Shown here piece after piece: positions 7,654 to 15,597 of a stretch of 64,000 nt of DNA (the first letter of the stretch is position 1; every line of letters starts with the position of its first letter). This DNA comes from an uncultured Bacteroidales bacterium (GTDB taxonomy: Bacteria > Bacteroidota > Bacteroidia > Bacteroidales > Paludibacteraceae), in contig CACYZT010000006.1 of NCBI GenBank assembly GCA_902778935.1, forward strand, positions 1 through 64,000, written 5' to 3'. The translations under genes and the position numbers were made by a program. Below the pieces are notes generated by a model. That model had not been told where the DNA came from. It saw nothing but the letters and a program-made list of their open reading frames with translations, and ran no database searches.

Positions 7654-9641
7654 TGAAAAAATTAGCAATTATCTTGGCGGCGGCAGGAATTCTCTGCGGC
7701 TGTCAACACAAAGAACAAGCATTCCAATACAACGTGGATAAGTTCTATGATTTAGAGATCCTCCGATATGATGTACCGGAGTTTGACAGTTTGAGTCTGC
7801 AGCAGAAACAGCTGCTGTATTGTTTGAGCGAAGCAGCCCTTTGGGGACGCGATATCCTGTTCGACCAGAACGGTCGATATAATCTCCGTATCCGTCGTGC
7901 GCTGGAGGCATTGTATCTGAACTATCCGTATGATAAGAACACGGATGAGTTTGCTGCCTTCGAGCGTTACCTCAAGCGTGTCTGGTTCTCGAATGGTATT
8001 CACCATCACTATTCGGAGGATAAGTTCCTTCCGGAGTTCAGCCAAGAGTGGTTTATGAACGCTTGCGGCGAAGCCGGTATCGCTTATGACGAGGAGATTA
8101 TTCCCGTGATGTTTGACCCGGCCATCATGGCGAAGCGCACCACCGCACAGGATGGCGTGGACCTCGTCCTTTGTTCCGCCGGTAATTACTATGGAGATGG
8201 TGTGACCCAAGCAGAGGCGGAGGAGTGGTATGCGCTCCATAAGGACAACAGTCCTGAACCGAAATGGATTGGTCTCAACTCGCAACTTGTCAAGAATGAG
8301 AATGGCGAGATTGAAGAGCGTGTCTATAAGGTAGGCGGACTCTACGGCGAGGCTCTCGAGCATGTCGTCTATTGGCTCAAAGAGGCACGCCAGTATGCGG
8401 AGAATGACCAGCAGCGTTTGGTTCTGGACCAACTCATCGCTTTCAATGAGACGGGTGACCTCAAGCTCTTTAATGAATACTGCATTGCCTGGGTGAAGGA
8501 CCTTGACAGTCGTGTCGATTTCGTCAACGGATTCACAGAGACCTATTCGGATCCGTTAGGTATCACCGGTACATGGGAGTCGATGGTTAATTTCAAAGAC
8601 TTGGCTGCTACCAAGCGTACGCAACTCATCTCGGACAATGCTCAATGGTTCGAAGACCACTCGACGACCGACCCCAAATACAAGAAAGAGGAGGTTAAGG
8701 GAGTGACCGCGAAAGTGATTACGGCTGCTATCCTTGCCGGCGATTGCTATCCGGCTACGCCTATCGGTATCAACCTGCCGAATGCCAACTGGATTCGCAA
8801 GGAGTACGGCTCCAAGTCCGTCACGATCGACAATCTCATGCATGCTTATAACGAGGCTGCGAAAGGCAACGGTTTCAACGAGGAGTTCATGATTGACGAT
8901 GAGATCCGTGCTATCTACGAGAAATACGGTGCTCTCTGCGGCGATTTGCATACCGATCTTCACGAGTGTGTCGGTCATGGTAGTGGCAAACTGCTGCCGG
9001 GTGTGTCCAAGGATGCGCTCAAGGAGCACGCTTCGACGATTGAGGAAGCCCGTGCTGACCTCTTTGGACTCTATTTCCTCGGCGACCCGAAACTCGTTGA
9101 GTTAGGTTTGCTGCCTAACGAAGAGGCATTTAAGGCAGGCTACTACCAGCAGCAGATGAACGGCCTCATGACCCAACTCGTGCGTATTGAACCGGGTAAG
9201 GACATCGAGGAGGCGCACATGCGTAACCGCCAACTTATAGCCAACTGGGTCTATGAACACGCAACGAACAAAGAGGTGGAAATCATTGAGCGCGACGGCA
9301 AACATTACCTCCGTATCAATGATTATCAGGGTCTGCGTCGTCTCTATGGCGAACTGCTGGCTGAGATCCAGCGCATCACTTCCGAAGGCGATTACGCTGC
9401 GGCTAAAGAGATGGTTGAGAAATATGCGGTTAAAGTTAACCAAGACCTCCATAAGGAGATTTTGGCGCGCTATAAGAAGCTGAACCTTGCGCCGTATAAA
9501 GGTTTTGTGAATCCGGTATATACTGCGGTTCGCAATGATGCAGGGGAGATTACGGATGTCAAGATTGATTTCTCCGAAGGTTATATTGACCAGCATCTTC
9601 GTTACAGCCGCGACTATAGTCCGCTGCCCGACATTAATTAA
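7653..9641 (+). CDS. Dipeptidyl peptidase III (M49) lipoprotein
   Basis: A 662-residue M49 metallopeptidase with a lipoprotein signal peptide (MKKLAIILAAAGILCGC; Cys17). M49 enzymes release dipeptides from the N-terminus of short peptides. The zinc site is HECVGH at residues 437-442, matching the short five-residue HExxGH form seen in Bacteroides, with the second motif EEARAD at about 464-469. The N-terminal half (YDVPEFDSLSLQQKQLLYCLSEAALWGRDI) matches the Bacteroidetes subtype. It is likely attached to a membrane and facing the periplasm. The gene follows the phosphorylase with a one-base overlap. Length is normal. Assignment is strong; substrate range unknown. Confidence 0.92.
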   Translation: MKKLAIILAAAGILCGCQHKEQAFQYNVDKFYDLEILRYDVPEFDSLSLQQKQLLYCLSEAALWGRDILFDQNGRYNLRIRRALEALYLNYPYDKNTDEFAAFERYLKRVWFSNGIHHHYSEDKFLPEFSQEWFMNACGEAGIAYDEEIIPVMFDPAIMAKRTTAQDGVDLVLCSAGNYYGDGVTQAEAEEWYALHKDNSPEPKWIGLNSQLVKNENGEIEERVYKVGGLYGEALEHVVYWLKEARQYAENDQQRLVLDQLIAFNETGDLKLFNEYCIAWVKDLDSRVDFVNGFTETYSDPLGITGTWESMVNFKDLAATKRTQLISDNAQWFEDHSTTDPKYKKEEVKGVTAKVITAAILAGDCYPATPIGINLPNANWIRKEYGSKSVTIDNLMHAYNEAAKGNGFNEEFMIDDEIRAIYEKYGALCGDLHTDLHECVGHGSGKLLPGVSKDALKEHASTIEEARADLFGLYFLGDPKLVELGLLPNEEAFKAGYYQQQMNGLMTQLVRIEPGKDIEEAHMRNRQLIANWVYEHATNKEVEIIERDGKHYLRINDYQGLRRLYGELLAEIQRITSEGDYAAAKEMVEKYAVKVNQDLHKEILARYKKLNLAPYKGFVNPVYTAVRNDAGEITDVKIDFSEGYIDQHLRYSRDYSPLPDIN

Positions 9642-9661
9642 TGAATAATTATTAATGAATA

Positions 9662-10690
9662 TTGCAACGTATTGCGTTACCAATATCGAAGAGTATTGCA
9701 AATAGAATTCTTCTATTGCAGGCTATCCATGGAGATCCGCTTATGCGGGTCTCTTCGGATATGCCCGACGACGTCCTCGTCCTTCATGACGCCTTGGAAC
9801 AACTGCGGGAATATAAAAAATCACCAATCACCAATCACCAATCACAAATAATTCTTCATTTGAAGAATTGCGGCACGGCGTTGCGTTTTCTGCAGGTCCA
9901 TATAGCCCAATGCTACCCCGGCGCACCGATTACCCTTACCGGCGATCCGCGACTCATGGAGCGCGACGGCAAACCGACCAGCCAAACTATATCTGCGCGA
10001 ATACTGCATGGCGAGGATATCCCTGTAGAACCCGACGAATCGCCCTATATCACAATGTCCCGCCGGATAAAGGAGCAGTATGAGAAAAACTCTGTAATCT
10101 GTCAGCCCGAAGGGCGGTCTGTGCTCTGTCAGCAAAGCGGTCTGTCAGGCGTAGCCGGTCTGCTGGAAGCCGATTGGTCGGCTGCCAGCTATTGGTACGA
10201 ATATGTGGCGATACACGGAGGTTCGTTGTTGCTCGAAGGTCTGACTTCCGATTCCCTCCAAGGAGACAGGGTAGTGGCTGATATCTATGCTGAATATTTC
10301 GGTGTAGAGACTACGTTTGTCCCCGAAGGTGCTCTAATTCGGTCTGTCAGCGCAGCGGTCTGTCAGCCCGAAGGGCGGTCTGTCTTCTGTCAGCCGAAGG
10401 CGGTCTCTCTCAATTTTGAGAGAATCCCCGATCTCTATCCGGCGATTGCCTTGACCTGTGAACGCCTCGGCATAACTCTCCATGCTACGGGCACAGAGCG
10501 GCTGAGATATAAAGAATCTGACCGCTTGGAGGCGGTCAGACTACATGAAGTCCGCAATGATCATCGGATAGCGATGGCGCTTATGGCTGCCGATTATCCG
10601 GTGTCGCAGGACGAGCAGCGATGTATTGCCAAAAGTTACCCTGCTTTTGTTTCGGAAAATTGCGCTTGTCGCAATAATCGTGCCCTTTAG
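9662..10690 (+). CDS. aroA: EPSP synthase, strongly shortened and carrying repeat insertions
   Basis: The 342-residue product keeps most catalytic signatures of 3-phosphoshikimate 1-carboxyvinyltransferase: PISKSIANR, NCGTALRFL, LTGDPRLMER, EADWSAASYWYE, RIPDLYPAIAL with the general-base Asp, RYKESDRLEAV, NDHRIAM and the final KSYPAF. It is about 70-85 residues shorter than usual: segments are missing after PRLMER and between SDRLEAV and NDHR. Three repeat stretches are in frame: an AATCACC tandem array (SPITNHQSQII), and two GTCTGTCAG hairpin clusters (VICQPEGRSVLCQQSGLSG; SVSAAVCQPEGRSVFCQPK). The last 11 codons come from a hairpin repeat found again beside the tRNA gene. No ATG is usable; TTG 9662 is the only plausible start after in-frame stops. 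It may be a working minimal enzyme or a decaying one. Confidence 0.82.
   Translation: MQRIALPISKSIANRILLLQAIHGDPLMRVSSDMPDDVLVLHDALEQLREYKKSPITNHQSQIILHLKNCGTALRFLQVHIAQCYPGAPITLTGDPRLMERDGKPTSQTISARILHGEDIPVEPDESPYITMSRRIKEQYEKNSVICQPEGRSVLCQQSGLSGVAGLLEADWSAASYWYEYVAIHGGSLLLEGLTSDSLQGDRVVADIYAEYFGVETTFVPEGALIRSVSAAVCQPEGRSVFCQPKAVSLNFERIPDLYPAIALTCERLGITLHATGTERLRYKESDRLEAVRLHEVRNDHRIAMALMAADYPVSQDEQRCIAKSYPAFVSENCACRNNRAL
9819..9845 (+). repeat. AATCACC tandem repeat inside aroA
   Basis: Almost four 7-bp AATCACC units lie in frame, coding for a polar linker. Loss or gain of one unit would shift the aroA reading frame. Confidence 0.8.
10099..10162 (+). repeat. Hairpin repeat cluster 1 inside aroA
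   Basis: Three hairpins are joined by the constant CGGTCTGTCAG: GCCC-GAA-GGGC, GC-AAA-GC and GGC-GTA-GCC. The stems differ but each is paired. The block is read in frame as part of AroA. Confidence 0.8.
10341..10406 (+). repeat. Hairpin repeat cluster 2 inside aroA
   Basis: A second block with the same constant GGTCTGTCAG flanks. Its hairpins include GC-GCA-GC and GCCC-GAA-GGGC, then a CAGCCGAAGGCGG variant. It is again in frame. Confidence 0.8.
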
Positions 10691-10842
10691 GGCTAAGAAC
10701 TCGGTGGAGTATAGCGGACTCGAAAATTGCCTACGGCAATAATCGTACCCTTTAGGGTTAAGAACCGCTGTCTCCTATGTGGAGCATGGGAGACTCGAAA
10801 ATTGCGCTTGTCGCAATAATCGTGCCCTTTAGGGCTAAGAAC
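10655..10842. repeat. Three hairpin repeats interleaved with tRNA 3' fragments
   Basis: A 44-46 bp unit occurs at 10655-10700, 10722-10765 and 10797-10842. Each has two hairpins: ATTGCG...CGCAAT (copies 1, 3) or ATTGCC...GGCAAT (copy 2), and GCCCTTTAGGGC (copies 1, 3) or ACCCTTTAGGGT (copy 2), so both stems show compensatory changes. Between units lie the 3' ends of two tRNAs: 10704-10724 equals 21 bp of the neighbouring tRNA-Ala, and about 10771-10799 fits the T-loop to discriminator of another tRNA (acceptor strand ATGCTCC). Copy 1 forms the 3' end of aroA. Confidence 0.75.
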
Positions 10843-10875
10843 TCCCGCGGTCGAGCCGCAATGCTCTAACGTTAG

Positions 10876-10949
10876 TGGAGTATAGCGGACTCGAACCGCT
10901 CACCTCAACACTGCCAGTGTTGCGCTCTAGCCAGATGAGCTAATACCCC
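10876..10949 (-). tRNA. tRNA-Ala(GGC)
   Basis: Read on the minus strand the 74-nt sequence folds as a tRNA. The acceptor GGGGTAT pairs with ATACTCC, the anticodon stem CAACA/TGTTG encloses the loop CTGGCAG with anticodon GGC, and the T-arm is AGCGG-TTCGAGT-CCGCT. The discriminator is A and CCA is not encoded. It sits downstream of rnfA on the same strand. Confidence 0.93.
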
Positions 10950-10988
10950 TCGTACGCGCATGCATACAAGCATGCGCGTACCTTATTA

Positions 10989-11582
10989 TCATACTACTCC
11001 GCTGAAGCCCATGAAGGCCATAGCGAGCAGACCGGCTGTCAGAAGGGCAATCGGTGTGCCTTTCATTGCCTCCGGCACTTTGTTCATCGCCAGTTGTTCG
11101 CGGATACCTGCGAACAGGATGAGTGCCAGACCGAAACCGAGTGCGGTAGCGAACGCAAAGAGCGTACCGGTCAGCATGCCGTGCTCTGCGCCCATCGGCA
11201 GTTTCTCTGTGCCGTTAGCTACAAGGATAGCCACACCGAGAATACAGCAGTTGGTCGTGATAAGCGGCAGGAAGACACCGAGCGCTTGATAGAGCGACGG
11301 ACTGATCTTCTTCAGAATAATCTCAATCATCTGCACGAGGGCAGCGATGATGAGGATGAAAAGAATCGTTTGCAGGAACTCCAGTCCCCATGCTACCAGC
11401 AGCATCTGCAGCAGGTAGGTCACCACCGTAGCAAGCGTGAGCACGAAGATAACAGCTGCGCTCATACCCATTGCGGTGTCGATTTTCTTACTTACTCCCA
11501 GGAACGGGCAGATTCCTAAGAACTGGCTCAATACGATATTATTAACAAATATCGCAGAGATAAATATCAAGAAGTAAACCAT
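10989..11582 (-). CDS. rnfA: Rnf electron transport complex subunit A
   Basis: A 197-residue, six-helix integral membrane subunit (RnfA/NqrE family), of normal length. It begins VYFLIFISAIFVNNIVLSQFLGICPFLGVSKK, the family signature whose Cys helps form the intramembrane [2Fe-2S] centre with RnfE, and has the matching LITTNCCILGVAI motif in the second half. Rnf oxidises reduced ferredoxin and reduces NAD while pumping Na+ or H+ across the inner membrane. Last gene of the rnfBCDGEA unit; it starts 3 bp after the rnfE stop. Confidence 0.95.
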   Translation of the reverse strand: MVYFLIFISAIFVNNIVLSQFLGICPFLGVSKKIDTAMGMSAAVIFVLTLATVVTYLLQMLLVAWGLEFLQTILFILIIAALVQMIEIILKKISPSLYQALGVFLPLITTNCCILGVAILVANGTEKLPMGAEHGMLTGTLFAFATALGFGLALILFAGIREQLAMNKVPEAMKGTPIALLTAGLLAMAFMGFSGVV

Positions 11583-11585
11583 AAC

Positions 11586-12173
11586 TTATTTCTTTTGAAG
11601 TTTGTTAATAATAACCATCAGGTAAGCCAATGCGATGAAGGCACCCGGTGCGAGAACGAATACGAGTGCGCCGTAGTTATCCGGGAAGATATGGAAGCCG
11701 AAGCAAGCACCCGTTCCGAGCAGTTCGCGCAGCGCGCCGAGGATAGTAAGAGCGAGCGTGAAGCCCAGACCCATTCCCAGTCCGTCGAGAGCACTCAGAC
11801 CCACGCTGTTCTTTGCTGCAAACGCCTCTGCACGACCCAGCACGATACAGTTCACCACAATCAGCGGGATGAACAGACCGAGCACGTCATAGATAGCCGG
11901 CAGATAAGCCTGCATCAGCAGCTGAACGAGCGTCACGAAGGTAGCGATGACTACGATGAACGCAGGGATACGCACTTTGTCCGGAATCAGATTCTTGAGC
12001 AGCGATATCACGATGTTCGAGCAAACGAGCACGAAGAGCGTTGCCAAGCCCATAGACATACCGTTGATGGCACTGGTGGTAGTGGCCAGTGTCGGACACA
12101 TACCGAGTACCAGCACGAAAGTCGGGTTCTCTTTGAGAATACCGTTGGTGAATGTTTTTAATGCGTTACTCAT
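11586..12173 (-). CDS. rnfE: Rnf electron transport complex subunit E
   Basis: A 195-residue six-helix membrane subunit homologous to RnfA. The start TFTNGILKENPTFVLVLGMCPTLATTTSAINGM contains the first conserved Cys, and FIPLIVVNCIVLGRAEAFA carries the second; together with RnfA these bind the membrane iron-sulfur centre. The gene overlaps the end of rnfG by 8 bp and is followed after 3 bp by rnfA, so translation is likely coupled. Length and motifs are normal. Confidence 0.95.
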   Translation of the reverse strand: MSNALKTFTNGILKENPTFVLVLGMCPTLATTTSAINGMSMGLATLFVLVCSNIVISLLKNLIPDKVRIPAFIVVIATFVTLVQLLMQAYLPAIYDVLGLFIPLIVVNCIVLGRAEAFAAKNSVGLSALDGLGMGLGFTLALTILGALRELLGTGACFGFHIFPDNYGALVFVLAPGAFIALAYLMVIINKLQKK

Positions 12174-12741
12174 GACTTGCCTCCTTTTCTTCAGTGATTA
12201 CAACTTCTTCAACCTCTTCCTCTTTCGGTTGCAGTTGGCTGGCACCGGTGTTTGCCTCGGTACCTTTGAACTCTGCGTAGGCTTGGTTAACCGCCTTCAG
12301 GAATGCGCGGGAAGAGATAGTAGCCGCTGTGATAGCGTCTATCTCACCGCCGTCTTTGCTAACCTGCAGGTTGCCGCCTTGGCGACCGATGATGTTCTGG
12401 TTCGGCTTTTCGGCATTCTTGAACCAGTGTACCATGTGCGAGCCCAGTCCCGGAGTCTCCTGATGCTCGAGAATCTCGTAGCCGAGGATGTTGCCTTCCG
12501 GGTCAAAGCCGACCATCACGCGGAATGTGCCGCCGAAGCCATCTACAGACGTCTCGATAGCTACGCCATCTTCATGACCGGCGAGTACAGCCAGTTTAGC
12601 CGCTTCTTGTTTCGCTTTCTTCTGAGCGTTGATGTTCTCCAGGGTCAGGATATATACGCCTGCCAGCAAGCCTGCTGCTACCATCGAGATGATGACGAGG
12701 CTGAGAACCATATTCTTAAACGAACTTTGTAGTTTTTCCAT
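12166..12741 (-). CDS. rnfG: Rnf electron transport complex subunit G (covalent FMN)
   Basis: A 191-residue subunit with one N-terminal membrane anchor (MVLSLVIISMVAAGLLAGVYIL) and a periplasmic FMN-binding domain. The flavinylation motif is DAITAATISSRAF; the modified Thr is expected in TAATISS. Most relatives read S/T-G-A-T here, so the Ala in place of Gly is slightly unusual. GYEILEHQETPGLGSHM is the other conserved stretch. A Glu-rich tail ends the protein. An ApbE-type flavin transferase would be needed and is not in this window. It lies between rnfD and rnfE. Confidence 0.93.
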   Translation of the reverse strand: MEKLQSSFKNMVLSLVIISMVAAGLLAGVYILTLENINAQKKAKQEAAKLAVLAGHEDGVAIETSVDGFGGTFRVMVGFDPEGNILGYEILEHQETPGLGSHMVHWFKNAEKPNQNIIGRQGGNLQVSKDGGEIDAITAATISSRAFLKAVNQAYAEFKGTEANTGASQLQPKEEEVEEVVITEEKEASHE

Positions 12742-12753
12742 AGCTGTACCTCC

Positions 12754-13740
12754 TTATTTTCTTTTCTCGCCGAAACGGGTCGGACGGAATTTGTTCAACA
12801 ATGGAACGCAGGCATTCATAATCAGAATGGCGAACGACATTCCTTCGGGATATGCGCCCCAGGTACGAATCACCATCATGATGAAGCCGATACCGATACC
12901 GAAGATGATTTTACCCCATGCCGTCATCGGGCTGGTCACATAGTCGGTAGCCATGAAGAATGCACCGAGCATCAGACCGCCGCTGAGCAGCTGGTAGGCT
13001 ACGAATTCGCCGGACGACATACCTTCCGGAGTCGCAATCCATGCGAAGAGCGCTACGGTAGCGATGATCGAAACCGGTATATGCCATGTGATGACTTTCG
13101 TGCAAATCAGGAACAGACCGCCGATGATAAGCGCCAGTGCGCAAACCTCACCGAGGCTACCGCCCATAGCGCCCAGGAATGCATCCTTGAGTGCCGGCAG
13201 ATTCTCCATCACGCTCAGGTCACCGGTTTTCATCATGTGCTTGAGGTAATAGAGCGGGGTAGCGCCTGTCTCTGCGTCGATATACTTGGTAGCAAAACCA
13301 TTAGCGATAGGCCAGGTGGTCATCTGAGCCGGGAACGAGATGAGCAGGAACACACGACCCACGAGAGCCGGGTTGAACGGGTTCTGTCCCAGACCGCCGA
13401 AACTCATTTTACCTACGCCGATAGCGACGATAGCGCCGATGACTACAATCCACCAGTCGATGCTCGATGGCAGGTTGAAAGCCAGCAGCAGACCTGTCAG
13501 CACAGCCGAGAGGTCACCGATGGTTTGTTTGTGCTCCTTGAGCAGGTAACGGCTGATGACCCATTCGGTCAGAACGCAGACGCAGACCGAGATGGCAGCC
13601 GTGATAAGAGCGCCCCAACCAAACTCCAGCACCGAGACTACGTACGCAGGCAGCAGTGCGAGAATGACCAAGAGCATATTCCGGCGTACACTGTCACCGC
13701 TGTGGGCGTGAGGAGCCGGAGCTACAATTAATTGTTTCAT
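12754..13740 (-). CDS. rnfD: Rnf electron transport complex subunit D
   Basis: A 328-residue multi-helix membrane subunit (RnfD/NqrB family) that binds FMN and forms part of the ion path. Seen: the N-terminal VAPAPHAHSGDSVRRNML, the GGLGQNPFNPALVGRVFLLISFPAQMTTW motif, and ATDYVTSPMTAWGKIIFGIGIG near the C-terminus. The ATG at 13740 is preferred; an upstream ATG at 13764 would add eight residues coded by an ATCAATTTTCA-type spacer repeat. The gene is flanked by rnfC (upstream) and rnfG (12 bp downstream). Confidence 0.94.
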   Translation of the reverse strand: MKQLIVAPAPHAHSGDSVRRNMLLVILALLPAYVVSVLEFGWGALITAAISVCVCVLTEWVISRYLLKEHKQTIGDLSAVLTGLLLAFNLPSSIDWWIVVIGAIVAIGVGKMSFGGLGQNPFNPALVGRVFLLISFPAQMTTWPIANGFATKYIDAETGATPLYYLKHMMKTGDLSVMENLPALKDAFLGAMGGSLGEVCALALIIGGLFLICTKVITWHIPVSIIATVALFAWIATPEGMSSGEFVAYQLLSGGLMLGAFFMATDYVTSPMTAWGKIIFGIGIGFIMMVIRTWGAYPEGMSFAILIMNACVPLLNKFRPTRFGEKRK

Positions 13741-13742
13741 AT

Positions 13743-13785
13743 CTAAATAATTATCAATTTTCAATTATCAATTTTCAATTTTCAA
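13743..13785. repeat. TCAATTTTCAATTA repeats in the rnfC-rnfD spacer
   Basis: The spacer is made of AATTATCA and AATTTTCA 7-8 bp units in tandem, the same style of spacer repeat as AATCTTCA elsewhere in the window. Confidence 0.6.
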
Positions 13786-15129
13786 TTATTTCTTAGCAGC
13801 AGCACGTTCGCGGAGGATGGCTCCTACCTTGGCTTTCGCCGGACGGATGCCGTCGAGCAGACGACGATGCGCAGGACAGGTATAGACGCAGCAACCGCAG
13901 TCGATACAATCCATCACATCGTGCTTCTCGCACTCTTCCCACATCTCCAGTTGACTCAGACGTTGGAGCAGATAGGGCTCGAGACCCATCGGACAAGCCT
14001 GAACGCATTTGCCGCAACGGATACAGTTGTCTTCCTCCGGACGGATACTCTCTGCTTCCGGCAGGAACAGCAGTCCGCTCAGACGTTTGTTAGCCGGCAT
14101 ACCTTCGATATGGTCCATCGCGCGACCCATCATCGGACCGCCGCCGATAATCTTACCCGTATCCACGGGCACACCGCCTGCGAGCGCAATCACTTCCTCT
14201 ATCGGCGTACCGAAACGAACGGAGTAGTTACCCGGTTTGGCGAGGTTCTTTCCGGTGACGGTCATCACGCGGCTGATGAGCGGTTTGTTTTTCTGCACAG
14301 CCTCATAGACGGCATAGATCGTAGCTACGTTATCTACCACAGCGCCTACCTCGATAGGCAGCGCACCGCTCGGTACCTGACGGCCGATACATGCGTCGAT
14401 GAGCTGTTTCTCACCGCCCTGCGGGTATTTGAGTTTGAGCGGCTGTACCTCGATACCGAGATGGGTTTTCGCCAGTTTGCTCATGTGCTCGATGGCATCT
14501 TTCTTGTTGTTCTCGATGCCGATGATAGCGCGCTCTACGCCGAGGGCTTTTTTCAGGATTTGAATACCGATGATGATTTCCTCGCCGTGCTCGAGCATCA
14601 ACTGATGGTCGCAGGTCAGGTACGGTTCGCACTCTACGCCGTTGACAATCAGCACTTCTGCTTTCTTGCCCGGAGGCGGCAGCAGTTTGACGTGTGTCGG
14701 GAAGCAAGCGCCACCCAGACCTACGATACCGGCTGCAGCAATCTTGTCAATGATTTCTTTCGGCTCCAGCGTACATTGCTGCTTGAGGTCGGGCGTACGG
14801 TCGATCTCCGGTAACCACTCGTCTCCTTGTACATCGATGAAGATAGCCTGTCCGGCAGCACCCCATGCGTCTGTCCAGTCACCTATCTTGGTGACCGTTC
14901 CACTCACCGGCGAACAGATGTTCGCACTCACGAAACCGCCGGCTTTGGCCAGCAGTTCGCCTACTTTCACTTTCGCTCCGACTTCCACCACAGCCTGTGT
15001 CGGCGCACCGATATGCTGAACCAGCGGAATAATCGCTTGCTTCGGCAGCGGGCACTCCGTGATAGGCTGGTGTGCGGAGAATTGTTTGTTGTCATGCGGA
15101 TGAACTCCGCCTATCTTAAATGTTCTCAT
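13786..15129 (-). CDS. rnfC: Rnf electron transport complex subunit C
   Basis: A 447-residue peripheral subunit that binds NADH, FMN and two [4Fe-4S] clusters. The N-terminal barrel-sandwich domain begins FKIGGVHPHDNKQFSAHQPI; the NADH/FMN domain holds GLGGACFPTHVKL and VNGVECEPYLTCD; an SLBB domain follows; the ferredoxin part has CIRCGKCVQACPMGLEP and CIDCGCCVYTCPAHR, giving two full CxxCxxC...CP sets at about residues 370-420. Normal length for Bacteroidetes. It follows rnfB by 54 bp. Because RnfB here has lost its ferredoxin region, RnfC carries the only 2x[4Fe-4S] module encoded by the operon. Confidence 0.95.
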   Translation of the reverse strand: MRTFKIGGVHPHDNKQFSAHQPITECPLPKQAIIPLVQHIGAPTQAVVEVGAKVKVGELLAKAGGFVSANICSPVSGTVTKIGDWTDAWGAAGQAIFIDVQGDEWLPEIDRTPDLKQQCTLEPKEIIDKIAAAGIVGLGGACFPTHVKLLPPPGKKAEVLIVNGVECEPYLTCDHQLMLEHGEEIIIGIQILKKALGVERAIIGIENNKKDAIEHMSKLAKTHLGIEVQPLKLKYPQGGEKQLIDACIGRQVPSGALPIEVGAVVDNVATIYAVYEAVQKNKPLISRVMTVTGKNLAKPGNYSVRFGTPIEEVIALAGGVPVDTGKIIGGGPMMGRAMDHIEGMPANKRLSGLLFLPEAESIRPEEDNCIRCGKCVQACPMGLEPYLLQRLSQLEMWEECEKHDVMDCIDCGCCVYTCPAHRRLLDGIRPAKAKVGAILRERAAAKK

Positions 15130-15183
15130 AAGCTAACTAATTAACGTTTTTCGTAGAAAAACCATTTTAACTCTTTAACTCGT

Positions 15184-15597
15184 TTAACGTATTCCCAACG
15201 CGAGCGGGAATACTGCTTTCGGAGTAGGCAGTGCTTTAATCTTGGCAGCGATAGCAGGGTCGAATCCTTTCTGCGCTCCGCCTTCTGCCTTCTCTTCCTG
15301 AGCCGGAGCTTCGCCTCCGCCGGCTGTGAGCACTTTCTTCACCTCTTCCATTGTCGGATCGCCGCCCACAGGACAAGCGAGTCCTTCGATGCCGTTTGCT
15401 TTGACGCACGCTTCCGCGAAGTTACGGCAACCGGCAAATCCGCAGCCACCGCAGTTAGCACCCGGTAACACAGCGGTCACAAGGTCGATGCGCGGATCTT
15501 CTTCCACCTTGAAGAACAGGCTGACTACATACAGCAGACATGCTGCCAGAAATGCCGTCACGCCCAAAACTCCCATTGAAATCAGAATTAAATTCAT
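15184..15597 (-). CDS. rnfB: Rnf electron transport complex subunit B, lacking the ferredoxin domains
   Basis: Only 137 residues, against about 270-330 in most Bacteroidetes. The membrane anchor (LILISMGVLGVTAFLAACLLYVVSLFF) and the first Fe-S domain are intact: GANCGGCGFAGCRNFAEACVKA and LACPVGGDPTMEEV give the four-Cys cluster ligands. The protein then ends in a low-complexity Glu/Ala/Gly stretch and ALPTPKAVFPLALGIR. All later CxxCxxCxxxCP ferredoxin repeats, which normally take electrons from soluble ferredoxin, are absent, and no such coding is seen in the 54 bp before rnfC. Either a shortened functional RnfB or a truncated one whose role is covered by another ferredoxin. Confidence 0.9.
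   Translation of the reverse strand: MNLILISMGVLGVTAFLAACLLYVVSLFFKVEEDPRIDLVTAVLPGANCGGCGFAGCRNFAEACVKANGIEGLACPVGGDPTMEEVKKVLTAGGGEAPAQEEKAEGGAQKGFDPAIAAKIKALPTPKAVFPLALGIR

Noticed and set aside
10655..10842. CRISPR array
   Set aside because: Repeat spacing is irregular, the units contain internal hairpins, spacers are tRNA fragments, and no cas gene is nearby.
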